In this document: positions 7,594 to 16,000 of the stretch, in pieces
Layout: every line of letters begins with the position of its first letter
How positions within the stretch are numbered: position 1 is the first letter of the stretch
Assembly: GCF_000159955.1 (NCBI RefSeq)
Contig: NZ_GG695989.1
Location: forward strand, 6,291-31,855
Direction: 5' to 3'
From: Paenibacillus sp. oral taxon 786 str. D14
Lineage (GTDB): Bacteria; Bacillota; Bacilli; Paenibacillales; Paenibacillaceae
Length of the DNA: 25,565 nt
Notes under the pieces: generated by a model
What the model was told of the DNA's origin: nothing
The model's database searches: none
Seen by the model: the letters and a program-made list of their open reading frames with translations, nothing else
Program-made: the position numbers and the translations under genes

Positions 7594-8988
7594 ATGAAAA
7601 GAGGCATGACGTTGTTCTTGGTGTTGTCAATGCTCCTGTTCATCATGGCGGCTTGTGGCAACAATAATTCAGTCAATGATGGCAACGCAGGTCAGAACGA
7701 TAACAAAGCTGCGAGCAATCAAGGTGGGCAAAAAACAGATGACCAGTCCGAGAAGAAGGAACCGATCAAGATGGTTATTCATCTAAGTGGCATTGATGAA
7801 GATATTAAAATGCAGGAAGCGATGAAAGAAATTCAAACGTTGGACAAATATAGTCATGTAGAGTTTGAATTTCATGGCAGGGAAGCAGATTACCTTACGT
7901 CTGTTCCGATTGCCATAGCTGGTGGCAGTCAGGTCGATATTATGATTGTTCCCAATCCGATGATTCAGCAGCAATGGGCTGATGCAGGCACGATCGTCCC
8001 GCTGGATGATCTCGCGAAGGAAATCGGTGTCGATTTCGATAAGGAATTTGGACCATACGTAGAGAATGCTTCTAATAATGGTGAAATTTTCATTGTTCCA
8101 CATAACATTACCAGATGGGCGCTTTATTACAACAAAGATATTTTTGATCAGGCTGGTGTGCCGTATCCAGATGATAAAGTACCGATGACTTGGGATGAGT
8201 ACCGTGAAGTGGCTAAACAGCTGACAAGCGGTGAAGGCTCTGATAAAGTGTATGGCGCATTTTATCTGCCATGGGGAACATTCTGGTATGGCGATGCGAT
8301 CATGGAACTTGGTGGCGGCGAACACTTCTATAACGAGGAAGGATTGTCCAATATCGAACAACCGGCCTTCGCAAGAGGATTGGAACGCGTCTACAACATG
8401 ATGCATGTGGATAAAAGTATGCCGACCCATGCGAATACTGCAACTTCAAAAATTGATCCTCCAGCGTTTATGAATGGTCAATACGGTATGAATATTCAAG
8501 GTGGTTGGGTGTTGCCATGGGCGGCTGACAAGGATAATTTCCCTCGTGACTGGAAAATCGGTGTTGCTCCAATGCCAGTGGACAGTGGTGAGAAGATGAA
8601 AACGTGGGGAATCGTGAACGGTTTTGGTATTTCCCCTACTTCTGCAGATCCGGAGCTTGCTTTGGAAATTGCCATTGATTTGAGCAGACTTTCAGCTAAA
8701 TATGCGGTATCTTCAGAATCAGCCAACCGTACGGTTGCACAAGACAACTTGTTTAATCAATTTGGTGAGTTGTTGGCAGATGATGATATTACGGTAGACC
8801 ATCTCAAATATATTTTCACAAGTCCAGAAGCTGAGTTTGTAGGTGAAAAAGTAATGGGACCAAACAATGTCCAATATGAGAAGGTTATTACCGAAGAAGT
8901 TGAAAAATATCTGGTCAAAGAGCAAGATCTGGAATCCACGATTCAAAACATCAAAGAACGCGGCGATAAGGCGATTCAAGATAAATAG
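7594..8988 (+). CDS. Sugar-binding lipoprotein of ABC importer, MalE-like
   Basis: This extracellular solute-binding protein (family 1) has 464 residues from the ATG at 7594. That start has AAAAGGGGAG seven bases upstream; an ATG two codons earlier (7588) is possible but too close to the site. A lipoprotein signal is clear: a hydrophobic stretch, then the lipobox MAAC with C21 as the lipidated residue, then an Asn/Gly/Gln-rich linker. The mature part shows family features such as NKDIFDQAGVPYPD, TWDEYREVAK and a GGWVLPW segment near the ligand cleft. It should be anchored on the outer face of the membrane and deliver ligand to the two permeases just upstream. The unit ends at a strong terminator (9153-9203). 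The ligand is not identifiable from sequence. Confidence 0.92.
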   Translation: MKRGMTLFLVLSMLLFIMAACGNNNSVNDGNAGQNDNKAASNQGGQKTDDQSEKKEPIKMVIHLSGIDEDIKMQEAMKEIQTLDKYSHVEFEFHGREADYLTSVPIAIAGGSQVDIMIVPNPMIQQQWADAGTIVPLDDLAKEIGVDFDKEFGPYVENASNNGEIFIVPHNITRWALYYNKDIFDQAGVPYPDDKVPMTWDEYREVAKQLTSGEGSDKVYGAFYLPWGTFWYGDAIMELGGGEHFYNEEGLSNIEQPAFARGLERVYNMMHVDKSMPTHANTATSKIDPPAFMNGQYGMNIQGGWVLPWAADKDNFPRDWKIGVAPMPVDSGEKMKTWGIVNGFGISPTSADPELALEIAIDLSRLSAKYAVSSESANRTVAQDNLFNQFGELLADDDITVDHLKYIFTSPEAEFVGEKVMGPNNVQYEKVITEEVEKYLVKEQDLESTIQNIKERGDKAIQDK

Positions 8989-9152
8989 ATTGAGAAATAT
9001 TTCGATTCAGCTGTCTATGCGAAGTGAATTAAATCCCGATTCAATCTGCGTCTGCAAAGGACAAGGGACTCTGGTCGACATGGCATAGAAAACTCGTTAA
9101 GCTGACGAAAATGTCTTGGACTGAAGCCTCTCACTTCTTTATGATAAAAGTC
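8989..9152. other. Short non-coding gap before terminator
   Basis: No convincing gene was seen in 8989-9152. All three forward frames have early stops and give no peptide I recognise, and there is no plausible ribosome site. It may be simple 3' leader or decayed sequence. Confidence 0.4.
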
Positions 9153-9203
9153 AATAAAGCCTGAAATCCCTTGATACGGCAGGGATTTTAGGCTTTATTT
9201 TTT
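9153..9203 (+). terminator. Strong terminator ending first ABC importer unit
   Basis: A 19-pair stem (AATAAAGCCTGAAATCCCT / AGGGATTTTAGGCTTTATT, one G-U pair) with a nine-base loop is followed by TTTTTT. It separates the two importers into different transcription units. Confidence 0.92.
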
Positions 9204-9277
9204 CCGCATATGATTCCGAATTTCACCGATTGCAAGCAAGGAAATGAGTTGCTAAGATTACGATGCATGCGACATTC

Positions 9278-9291
9278 TGAAAGCGCTTAAG
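9278..9291 (+). promoter_or_regulatory. cre-like site upstream of second importer
   Basis: TGAAAGCGCTTAAG has the core of a catabolite-responsive element (TGAAAGCG and a palindromic AAGCGCTT) but deviates at its last two bases. It lies about 70 bases before the TTG start at 9359. No good -35/-10 pair was found around it, so the promoter is not placed. Confidence 0.45.
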
Positions 9292-9358
9292 AATTGGAGA
9301 GCTTGTGGAGAGTACAGTTCAACAACAAGTTTAGAAGATAAGACTGGAGGGGAAGAAA

Positions 9359-10252
9359 TTGCTAGCAAGATGGAAACGATATTATGATTTATACTTATTG
9401 CTTCTGCCGACGCTTCTTTATTTTGCAATTTTCGAATATGGTCCGATTTATGGTTTACAAATTGCGTTCAAAAACTTTTTGCCGTTCAAAGGAATATTGG
9501 ATAGTCCCTGGGTTGGATTTGATAATTTCCAGCGTTTTATAGAAAATTACAAATTCTGGGAAATATTACTTAATACTATAACGATTAGTATTTACGAGCT
9601 AGTTCTTTTTCCAATACCAATTATATTGGCATTGCTGATCAATCAGCTTACAAGCCGGAAGTTTAAAAGGATTGTACAAACTGTCACCTACGCACCACAT
9701 TTTATTTCCACAGTCGTCATTGTGGGTATGCTTTACTTATTTACGAATCCAAGAAATGGTATTATAAACCAACTATTAGAGGGATTGGGATTTCATAGTA
9801 TATATTTCATGGCCAAAGCGGAATGGTTTACCTCCATCTTTGTTTGGTCCGGTGTCTGGCAAAATGCAGGTTGGGGAACGATTATATATTTGGCAGCACT
9901 CACATCAATTAATCCAGAGTTGCATGAATCGGCTGTTGTAGATGGAGCAAGTAAAATAAAGCGAATTTGGCATATAGATTTGCCAGGAATTATGCCGACA
10001 GTGATTGTATTGCTTATTCTGAGTATCGGCAATTTTATGTCAGTTGGTTTTGAGAAGGTGTATTTGATGCAGAATCCATTGAATATTTCTACAGCTGAAA
10101 TTATTCAGACTTATGTCTACAAGAGTGGGCTGTTAAATGCACAGTATAGCTATTCTGCAGCAATTGGCATGTTTAATTCAGTTATCAATTGTATCTTGCT
10201 AGTCAGTGTGAATTTTATTGCCAAGCGTTTCTCGCAAACAAGTCTGTGGTAG
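9359..10252 (+). CDS. lplB: Polysaccharide ABC importer permease, LplB type
   Basis: The 297-residue permease belongs to the LplB group common in Paenibacillus. Hallmarks are the short N-terminus leading directly into LYLLLLPTLLYFAIF, the following YGPIYGLQIAFKNF segment, and an EAA-loop variant at 190-197 (ESAVVDGA) followed by IWHIDLPGI. The N-terminus is cytoplasmic by analogy and about six helices are visible. The TTG start at 9359 is supported by GGAGGGG (about 9345-9351) seven bases upstream. The partner permease starts 11 bases after its stop, followed by the lipoprotein, which is the usual LplB-YtcP-LipO order. Such importers generally take complex oligosaccharides and borrow a shared ATPase; none is encoded here. 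Confidence 0.9.
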   Translation: MLARWKRYYDLYLLLLPTLLYFAIFEYGPIYGLQIAFKNFLPFKGILDSPWVGFDNFQRFIENYKFWEILLNTITISIYELVLFPIPIILALLINQLTSRKFKRIVQTVTYAPHFISTVVIVGMLYLFTNPRNGIINQLLEGLGFHSIYFMAKAEWFTSIFVWSGVWQNAGWGTIIYLAALTSINPELHESAVVDGASKIKRIWHIDLPGIMPTVIVLLILSIGNFMSVGFEKVYLMQNPLNISTAEIIQTYVYKSGLLNAQYSYSAAIGMFNSVINCILLVSVNFIAKRFSQTSLW

Positions 10253-10263
10253 GGGGACAGCAC

Positions 10264-11154
10264 ATGGATACTTTGAGTAAAAGTAAATCGGATAAATTAT
10301 TTGATGTGATGAATGTCATATTTTTCTGTGGGGTTTTGTTTATTGTTATGTACCCTTTGTACTTTATTATCATTGCTTCTATCAGCGATCCGGACCTAGT
10401 GAATGCAGGACAAATCCGATTTTGGCCCCAGGACATTACATGGATAGGCTATGAGCGCATTTTGAGCGATGATGAGATATGGAGAGGGTACTATAATACG
10501 GTGTTCTATGCAGTGTTTGGCACAATATTTCGAGTTAGTCTTATTATCACAGGGGGCTATGCTCTTTCACGGAAGGATTTGCCGCTATCAGGTCTTTTTA
10601 TGATTTTGATTTTGTTTACGATGTTTTTTAACGGTGGATTGATTCCGACCTATTTGTTGGTCAAAAACCTTGGGATGGTTAATACTGTGTGGGCGATGAT
10701 TGTTCCTGGTGCAGTGAGTGTCTATCAATTGATCATTGTCAAAACTTTTTTCCAGAGTACGATACCCAAAGAGATGCTGGAGGCGGCGATGATGGATGGG
10801 TGTGGTAATATTAAATTTTTTACGAAAATGGTTCTACCACTTTCTTTGCCGATCATAGCTGTTATGGTGCTGTTTAACGTAGTTGCAATGTGGAATTCCT
10901 ACTTTCAGGCACTTATTTACTTGAATGATGTAAATCTTCAGCCGTTGCAAGTGATATTGCGCAAGATTTTGATTGTTAGTGAGGCGCAGCTGAATATGAT
11001 TAATGATTCAAACGATGCAGTAGAGGAACAGAAGGTTGCAGGTCTTGTGAAGTACGGAATGGTGGTTGTTTCAAGTCTTCCTGTTCTTGTCTTGTATCCA
11101 TTCCTGCAACGATATTTTGTCAAGGGTGTCATGATTGGTTCGGTGAAAGGTTAA
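10264..11154 (+). CDS. ytcP: Polysaccharide ABC importer permease, YtcP/LplC type
   Basis: This 296-residue permease pairs with the preceding LplB-type subunit. The FFNGGLIPTYLLVKNLG segment (about 121-137) is a hallmark of the YtcP/LplC group, and the EAA loop is at 173-180 (EAAMMDGC) followed by FFTKMVLPLSLP. It ends in VMIGSVKG, the usual tail. The ATG at 10264 follows AGGGGGA; an upstream in-frame start at 10189 would overlap the previous gene by 64 bases and add unrelated sequence, so I reject it. It forms an operon with lplB and the lipoprotein at 11202. Confidence 0.92.
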   Translation: MDTLSKSKSDKLFDVMNVIFFCGVLFIVMYPLYFIIIASISDPDLVNAGQIRFWPQDITWIGYERILSDDEIWRGYYNTVFYAVFGTIFRVSLIITGGYALSRKDLPLSGLFMILILFTMFFNGGLIPTYLLVKNLGMVNTVWAMIVPGAVSVYQLIIVKTFFQSTIPKEMLEAAMMDGCGNIKFFTKMVLPLSLPIIAVMVLFNVVAMWNSYFQALIYLNDVNLQPLQVILRKILIVSEAQLNMINDSNDAVEEQKVAGLVKYGMVVVSSLPVLVLYPFLQRYFVKGVMIGSVKG

Positions 11155-11201
11155 CCGGACTTTCATGAATAAATCAAAAATTTCTTAAGGAGGTCACAGA
11201 A

Positions 11202-12860
11202 GTGAGAAGAAAATGGTTGCTTTCATGTGTGTATGTAGTGGTCATTGTAGCGTTATTGGTTAGTGGATGTTCAAGAGGGGGGAACAACGAACCAGGCAAT
11301 GGTAATCAATCTACCGGGCCGGGGAGCTCCAGTAATAATGAAATGAACGATCAGCAGAAGGATACGGCAGATCGAATTCAGTTTCCATTACAAGAACCTG
11401 TAAAATTAGAGATTTTTGCGAATACCGCACCGCAGGTGAAGAAGGATTATAACGAGCTGCAAATGTTTAAAGAGTTGAAGGAGCTTACCAATGTCGATGT
11501 AGAGTGGACTCAGGTTAGCTGGGAGCATCTTGGTGAGAAGAAGAATATCCTGCTTGCCAGTGGAGATTTACCGGATGTGTTTTATGGGAGAGCTGTATTA
11601 AGTGATGCAGAAATCGTGAAATTAGGTAGTCAAGGGGCGATTATCCCGTTGGAAGGGTTGATTGAGCAATATGCACCGAATTTGCAAAAAGTTTTTGAAC
11701 AGCGTCCTGAATTCAAAAAGATGCTTACAGCTCCGGATGGTCATATCTACTCACTTCCCACTATTGTAGAACGGGATTTTAACGAAATCGCACCAGTTCT
11801 GTTTATCAACAAGAAATGGCTCGATAATCTTGGATTGTCGGTTCCAACCACCATTGATGAATTTTACACGACGCTAAAAGCGTTTAAGGAAGACGATCCA
11901 AATGGAAACGGACAACAAGATGAAATTCCATTATCCTTCCAGTTTAACAATGCTGCCAATGGAGCGAATTCTTTGGCAGGGTCATTCGGAATCAAGTTGG
12001 ATGATCCGCGTAACAATCTGTATGTCGATAACGGAGAAGTAAGATATGCTCCAGAGCAACCGGAATATAAAACATATCTGCAATATATGAGCAAATTATT
12101 CAAGGAAGGGCTTATTGATCCGGAAGTATTCACACATGATGAGAATACTTACGTGACCAAGGTTCGAAATGCAGATGTACCGGTTGGTGCCTTTTTCGGA
12201 TACTCACAGCGTAGTGTATTTGGGAATGTGAATGAAGATTACGTGCCTGTTATGCCGCTTAAGGGCGCGAATGGAGAACAAGGATGGCTGCGCATGCCGG
12301 TTGCGCTCAATAAGGGTGCATTTGCCATTACGTCAGTTAATAAATATCCAGAGATCACTATGCAATGGATGGACACCATGTATGATGAATTGCTAAGCTT
12401 CCAATTTGAGATTGGACCAATTGGGGTGACAGTAGAAGAAAATTCAGATAATACATTTACCCCTATACCAGTTCCAGAAGGCATGAATGCAGGTGATTTC
12501 AAGCATTCGGAAGCTCCGGGTAATGGTGCGACTGTCATCGTGTTGAAAGAGATGGTTGATCGTTTGATTGATGAACAAGCGGATGAAAAGAGAGCGTATT
12601 ACAATATGTATCTTCCTTACACAACGGATGAACTCATATATGATATGCTTTGGAGCCCGGAGGACGGAGAAAAGCTGGCTGAAATCAATCTTGACTTGAA
12701 CGGTAAAAATGGCTACTACGCCAGCACCTACGCTAAATTTGTAATGAATGGTTTTACAGATGAAGACTGGAACAACCATCTTGAGCAGTTAAAGAAGCTG
12801 AGAGTTGATGAATATAAAGCACTGTATCAAAAATATTATGATTCTTATGTAGGGAAGTAA
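11202..12860 (+). CDS. lipO: Sugar-binding lipoprotein of ABC importer, LipO type
   Basis: The 552-residue extracellular binding protein is the length typical of LipO/YtcQ lipoproteins. The GTG start lies seven bases after a perfect AAGGAGGT. The signal ends in the lipobox LVSGC with C23 lipidated, followed by a Gly/Asn/Ser-rich linker. A calcium-loop-like DPNGNGQQDEIP segment (about residue 230), common in this family, precedes the cleft region. The protein should sit on the outer membrane face and feed the LplB/YtcP pair. It closes this operon, with a hairpin at 12876-12909 just beyond. The ligand is inferred to be an oligosaccharide released by the surface enzyme encoded next. Confidence 0.92.
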   Translation: MRRKWLLSCVYVVVIVALLVSGCSRGGNNEPGNGNQSTGPGSSSNNEMNDQQKDTADRIQFPLQEPVKLEIFANTAPQVKKDYNELQMFKELKELTNVDVEWTQVSWEHLGEKKNILLASGDLPDVFYGRAVLSDAEIVKLGSQGAIIPLEGLIEQYAPNLQKVFEQRPEFKKMLTAPDGHIYSLPTIVERDFNEIAPVLFINKKWLDNLGLSVPTTIDEFYTTLKAFKEDDPNGNGQQDEIPLSFQFNNAANGANSLAGSFGIKLDDPRNNLYVDNGEVRYAPEQPEYKTYLQYMSKLFKEGLIDPEVFTHDENTYVTKVRNADVPVGAFFGYSQRSVFGNVNEDYVPVMPLKGANGEQGWLRMPVALNKGAFAITSVNKYPEITMQWMDTMYDELLSFQFEIGPIGVTVEENSDNTFTPIPVPEGMNAGDFKHSEAPGNGATVIVLKEMVDRLIDEQADEKRAYYNMYLPYTTDELIYDMLWSPEDGEKLAEINLDLNGKNGYYASTYAKFVMNGFTDEDWNNHLEQLKKLRVDEYKALYQKYYDSYVGK

Positions 12861-12875
12861 TCAACAATACATTGG

Positions 12876-12912
12876 ATAGTGAACTAGAGGAATCCCTCTG
12901 GTTCACTATTTC
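12876..12912 (+). terminator. Terminator after LipO gene
   Basis: A 15-pair stem (ATAGTGAACTAGAGG / CCTCTGGTTCACTAT, one G-U pair) with an AATC loop is followed by only TTTCT. The weak T run suggests partial termination, so some transcripts may read into the giant enzyme gene. Confidence 0.7.
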
Positions 12913-12955
12913 TGTTAAATGAATTGACAGTTAATTGTTGCATTATAGCTTTAAT

Positions 12956-12969
12956 TGAATGCGCTTACA
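12956..12969 (+). promoter_or_regulatory. cre-like site upstream of SLH enzyme gene
   Basis: TGAATGCGCTTACA, which reads TGTAAGCGCATTCA on the other strand, is a near-consensus catabolite-responsive element. It lies about 90 bases before the ATG at 13058. A TTGACA occurs at 12924-12929, but no good -10 box lies at normal spacing, so the promoter stays uncertain. Confidence 0.6.
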
Positions 12970-13057
12970 TGGGAGTTGATTGCACATTTACTGAATCAAA
13001 AATTATTGTTGAACAATTTAGGGAAGTGCAAATGACTATAAGTAGAGGAGGACCATA

Positions 13058-16000
13058 ATGAAAAAAATTATATCAACTCTATTGTGTGTGGTATTGCTTG
13101 CTTCGATGGCTTTTCCGGTAGATGCCATAGAGGAACCAACAATTACCGATGCACAGCAATTGGCGGATTATTTGAGAACGAAGATAACCCCGGGGGGAGA
13201 TGCTGCGAAGATAAAGACGGCTGACGGTGGCAATACCGTTCAAGTAAGCACGCCTGTGACGCTAGATGTACCGTTTACTATTCCGAGCGGCGTGAAGCTG
13301 CAACAATTTGTGAAGATGAATATTAACGAAACGATTATTGTCCAAGGGAAAATTCAAGACAGTCGGGGAGCAGAATACCGAGCTGATGGGTTGGTCGGCA
13401 CTGGTACAGGAACTGTTGTGATTGACACTTATGGAAGCTACTTTCAGCAAGGCATTGAGGTAGTAGGATCCAATGGATTGTTTGTTTTGGACTCGGACTC
13501 CAGTGTCACATTGCTGTCGAACAACCGATTAGAAATCACAACAGGTACAGTTACGGTACCAGCAGGAAAGAGCATTACATCAGATATATTGAAAGGCATT
13601 ATTGTAGCTCCTGGAGCAAATTTCAACATCAACGGGACAGTGGAAGTACCAATAGATTGGGGCGATACGGGGGTTGATAAAACAGCTTTAATCGAAGCGA
13701 TTGCTGATGCGAATAACTTCAAAGCATCTGTCAAAGTCAGTGTAGATAGTTCAGATGTTTCGAATTCCAAAAAATGGGTTACACAGGATGTCATGGACAG
13801 TTATAGTCATGCGATATCTTTGGCGTTAGAAGTAAGGAATGATTCTGCAGCGACACAATCTGACGTAGATAACGCCATTGATGTGCTTGAAGCTGCGACG
13901 GATGTTTTTCTTGCCGCCATGCAAGATGGCACAAATGATGAAGCAGCGGTTGAGATTGAGACTGTAGCGGATTTAGCAGAATTTTTGAAAACGATTACTG
14001 TAGACGATTCCAAGGTAATGATCAGTGGGAATGCTGCACTGCTTTATGAAGACATCGAAATAAACAGGGACTTTATCATCCCGAGTGGTGTGAAATTACA
14101 AACATTTGCAAATATCAAAACAGACGCAACGATTACAGTATATGGTACGGTGCAGGACAGTCGAACTCCAGAGAACAGGACAGATGGTTTGATAGAAACA
14201 GGCTCGGGATCATTCGTTTTTCATACCGGGGGAAGTTACTATCAGCAAGGTACAGAAGTTATTGGACCAAACGGTATTTTCAAGCTGGGATCGGACGCCA
14301 GTTTGACGCTGTTCAAGAACAATCATGCTGAGATTACATCCGGATCGGTAACGCTTGCCAAGCAGATCAATAGTGGGGTGATTGAGAAGATAACAGTTGC
14401 CGTTGGAGCAATTTTCCATGCTGATTCCAGTAAAATCGGTGAAGGAGTCATTTATATTCCTGTTGGAGTCAATCAAACAAAACTAGGCGAGACAATCAAA
14501 TTGGCTGAAGCCAATCTTAATGCAACATTAGTGAGCAATGATGGAGCCGACATTGATGCTGATATGTATTGGGTTACACAGTTGGATCATGATACTTTTG
14601 CGCTAGCAATTCAACAGGCGAAGGCTACCAAAAACGGTCCCGATGCAACAGAAGAAGAGCTTGGTTTGGCATTGGACGATCTTGGAGCTGCTATGGATCA
14701 TTTTATAGCTGCAAAGAAGCAAGGCTTGATACCGGTTGCTGAGATTACGACAGCTGAACAATTGCTTTCTGTCATCAACAGTTTTAAGGAAGGGGAGGAG
14801 GATGTAGCTCGACAATTAAGCGATGAAGTAGTCAATGGTGTTACGTTGGATGTTATCGAAGTATTCAAACCTGTTACCATAAAGAGAAATATTACTGTTC
14901 CAGAAAATGTGAGGCTGAGATTCACCGCACAAATGACAGTGAATGCTAAGATTACTGTTAAGGGACAGCTTCAGGATTTTCGCGATGAGGGTTTTATTAT
15001 CGGCAATGGAATTGTGGGTGCAGCGGGGGTTGGCTCTGTAGTATTTGAACCAGGGAGCGCATTGTATATTAAAGGGAAAGGCGAAACGATAGGCAATACA
15101 GGTATCTTGAAGATTGAGGATGGTTCAACTGTTACTTTGTTTGCCAAAAACCGCATGGAAATTACAAAAGGTTCAGCAATTGTGCTAAAGTCTTTAATTA
15201 CTTCTTTAACAAATGAGCTTACGGTAGGAGCTAGTGCAGTATTAACAGTCATCGGATCAATTCCTAAAGAGATAGCTGTTCGATCAGAAGGGACTTATAT
15301 CGACGCAAGCATCTTAAATACGGAAGAGAAGCTTGGCATCGAAGGCACAACAGTAACTTCTTCTGATGAAACTATCGTAACCGCTTCCGTTCAAAATGGT
15401 CGGATTAATTTACTTGTAAACACGAAGGATGAAGGCAATGCGGTTGTTACTGTTTCGACTGCAGATAACAAGACGGCCAGCATACAAATCAGTGTTAATC
15501 ATGGAGCCATTGAGGAAAAGACAATAAAGAAATATGGAGCATTGTCTACTAGTGAACTGAAAGCGATGATCCAGTATAAGATCAGCGAACTGGAAACATT
15601 AATTTCACAAGCGGAATCAAAAAAATTGGATGCGGAACGGGAGAAGGGAGCGCTGTGGTTTGCAAAAGAATTTGATAAATATGCGGATTGGGATGAACAG
15701 AATATTAGTGTGAACCAAAAAATGTTTGATAACATTTCATGGTATAGACCTGGTGGAAAAACTGCTGAAGAACTCGCCAAAGAGCTCCCTGAATTTGAGC
15801 GGATGGAAATCATTGCGATGCTCGACACGGCGATTGCCGAGTTGACAGAGGTGATCAACGGTACAATGGTTCGTAGGCCGGTTCGTCTTGTGGATTGGAA
15901 CGGAATTTCTTTGCAGGGCAGCAATTTTTATAGCAATGGTAAGCCAGTATTTTTGCATGATTATTTCTCTAAGCCATTGGATGTGCCAACAGACGATCAG

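Noticed and set aside
10189..10263. Longer start for the YtcP-type permease
   Set aside because: It lies inside the lplB coding region and gives non-family sequence; the ATG at 10264 has a good ribosome site.
13270..15200. Repeats in the giant gene as a CRISPR array or DNA-level tandem repeat
   Set aside because: The copies are about 800 bases apart and conserved as protein, not as short identical DNA units with spacers.
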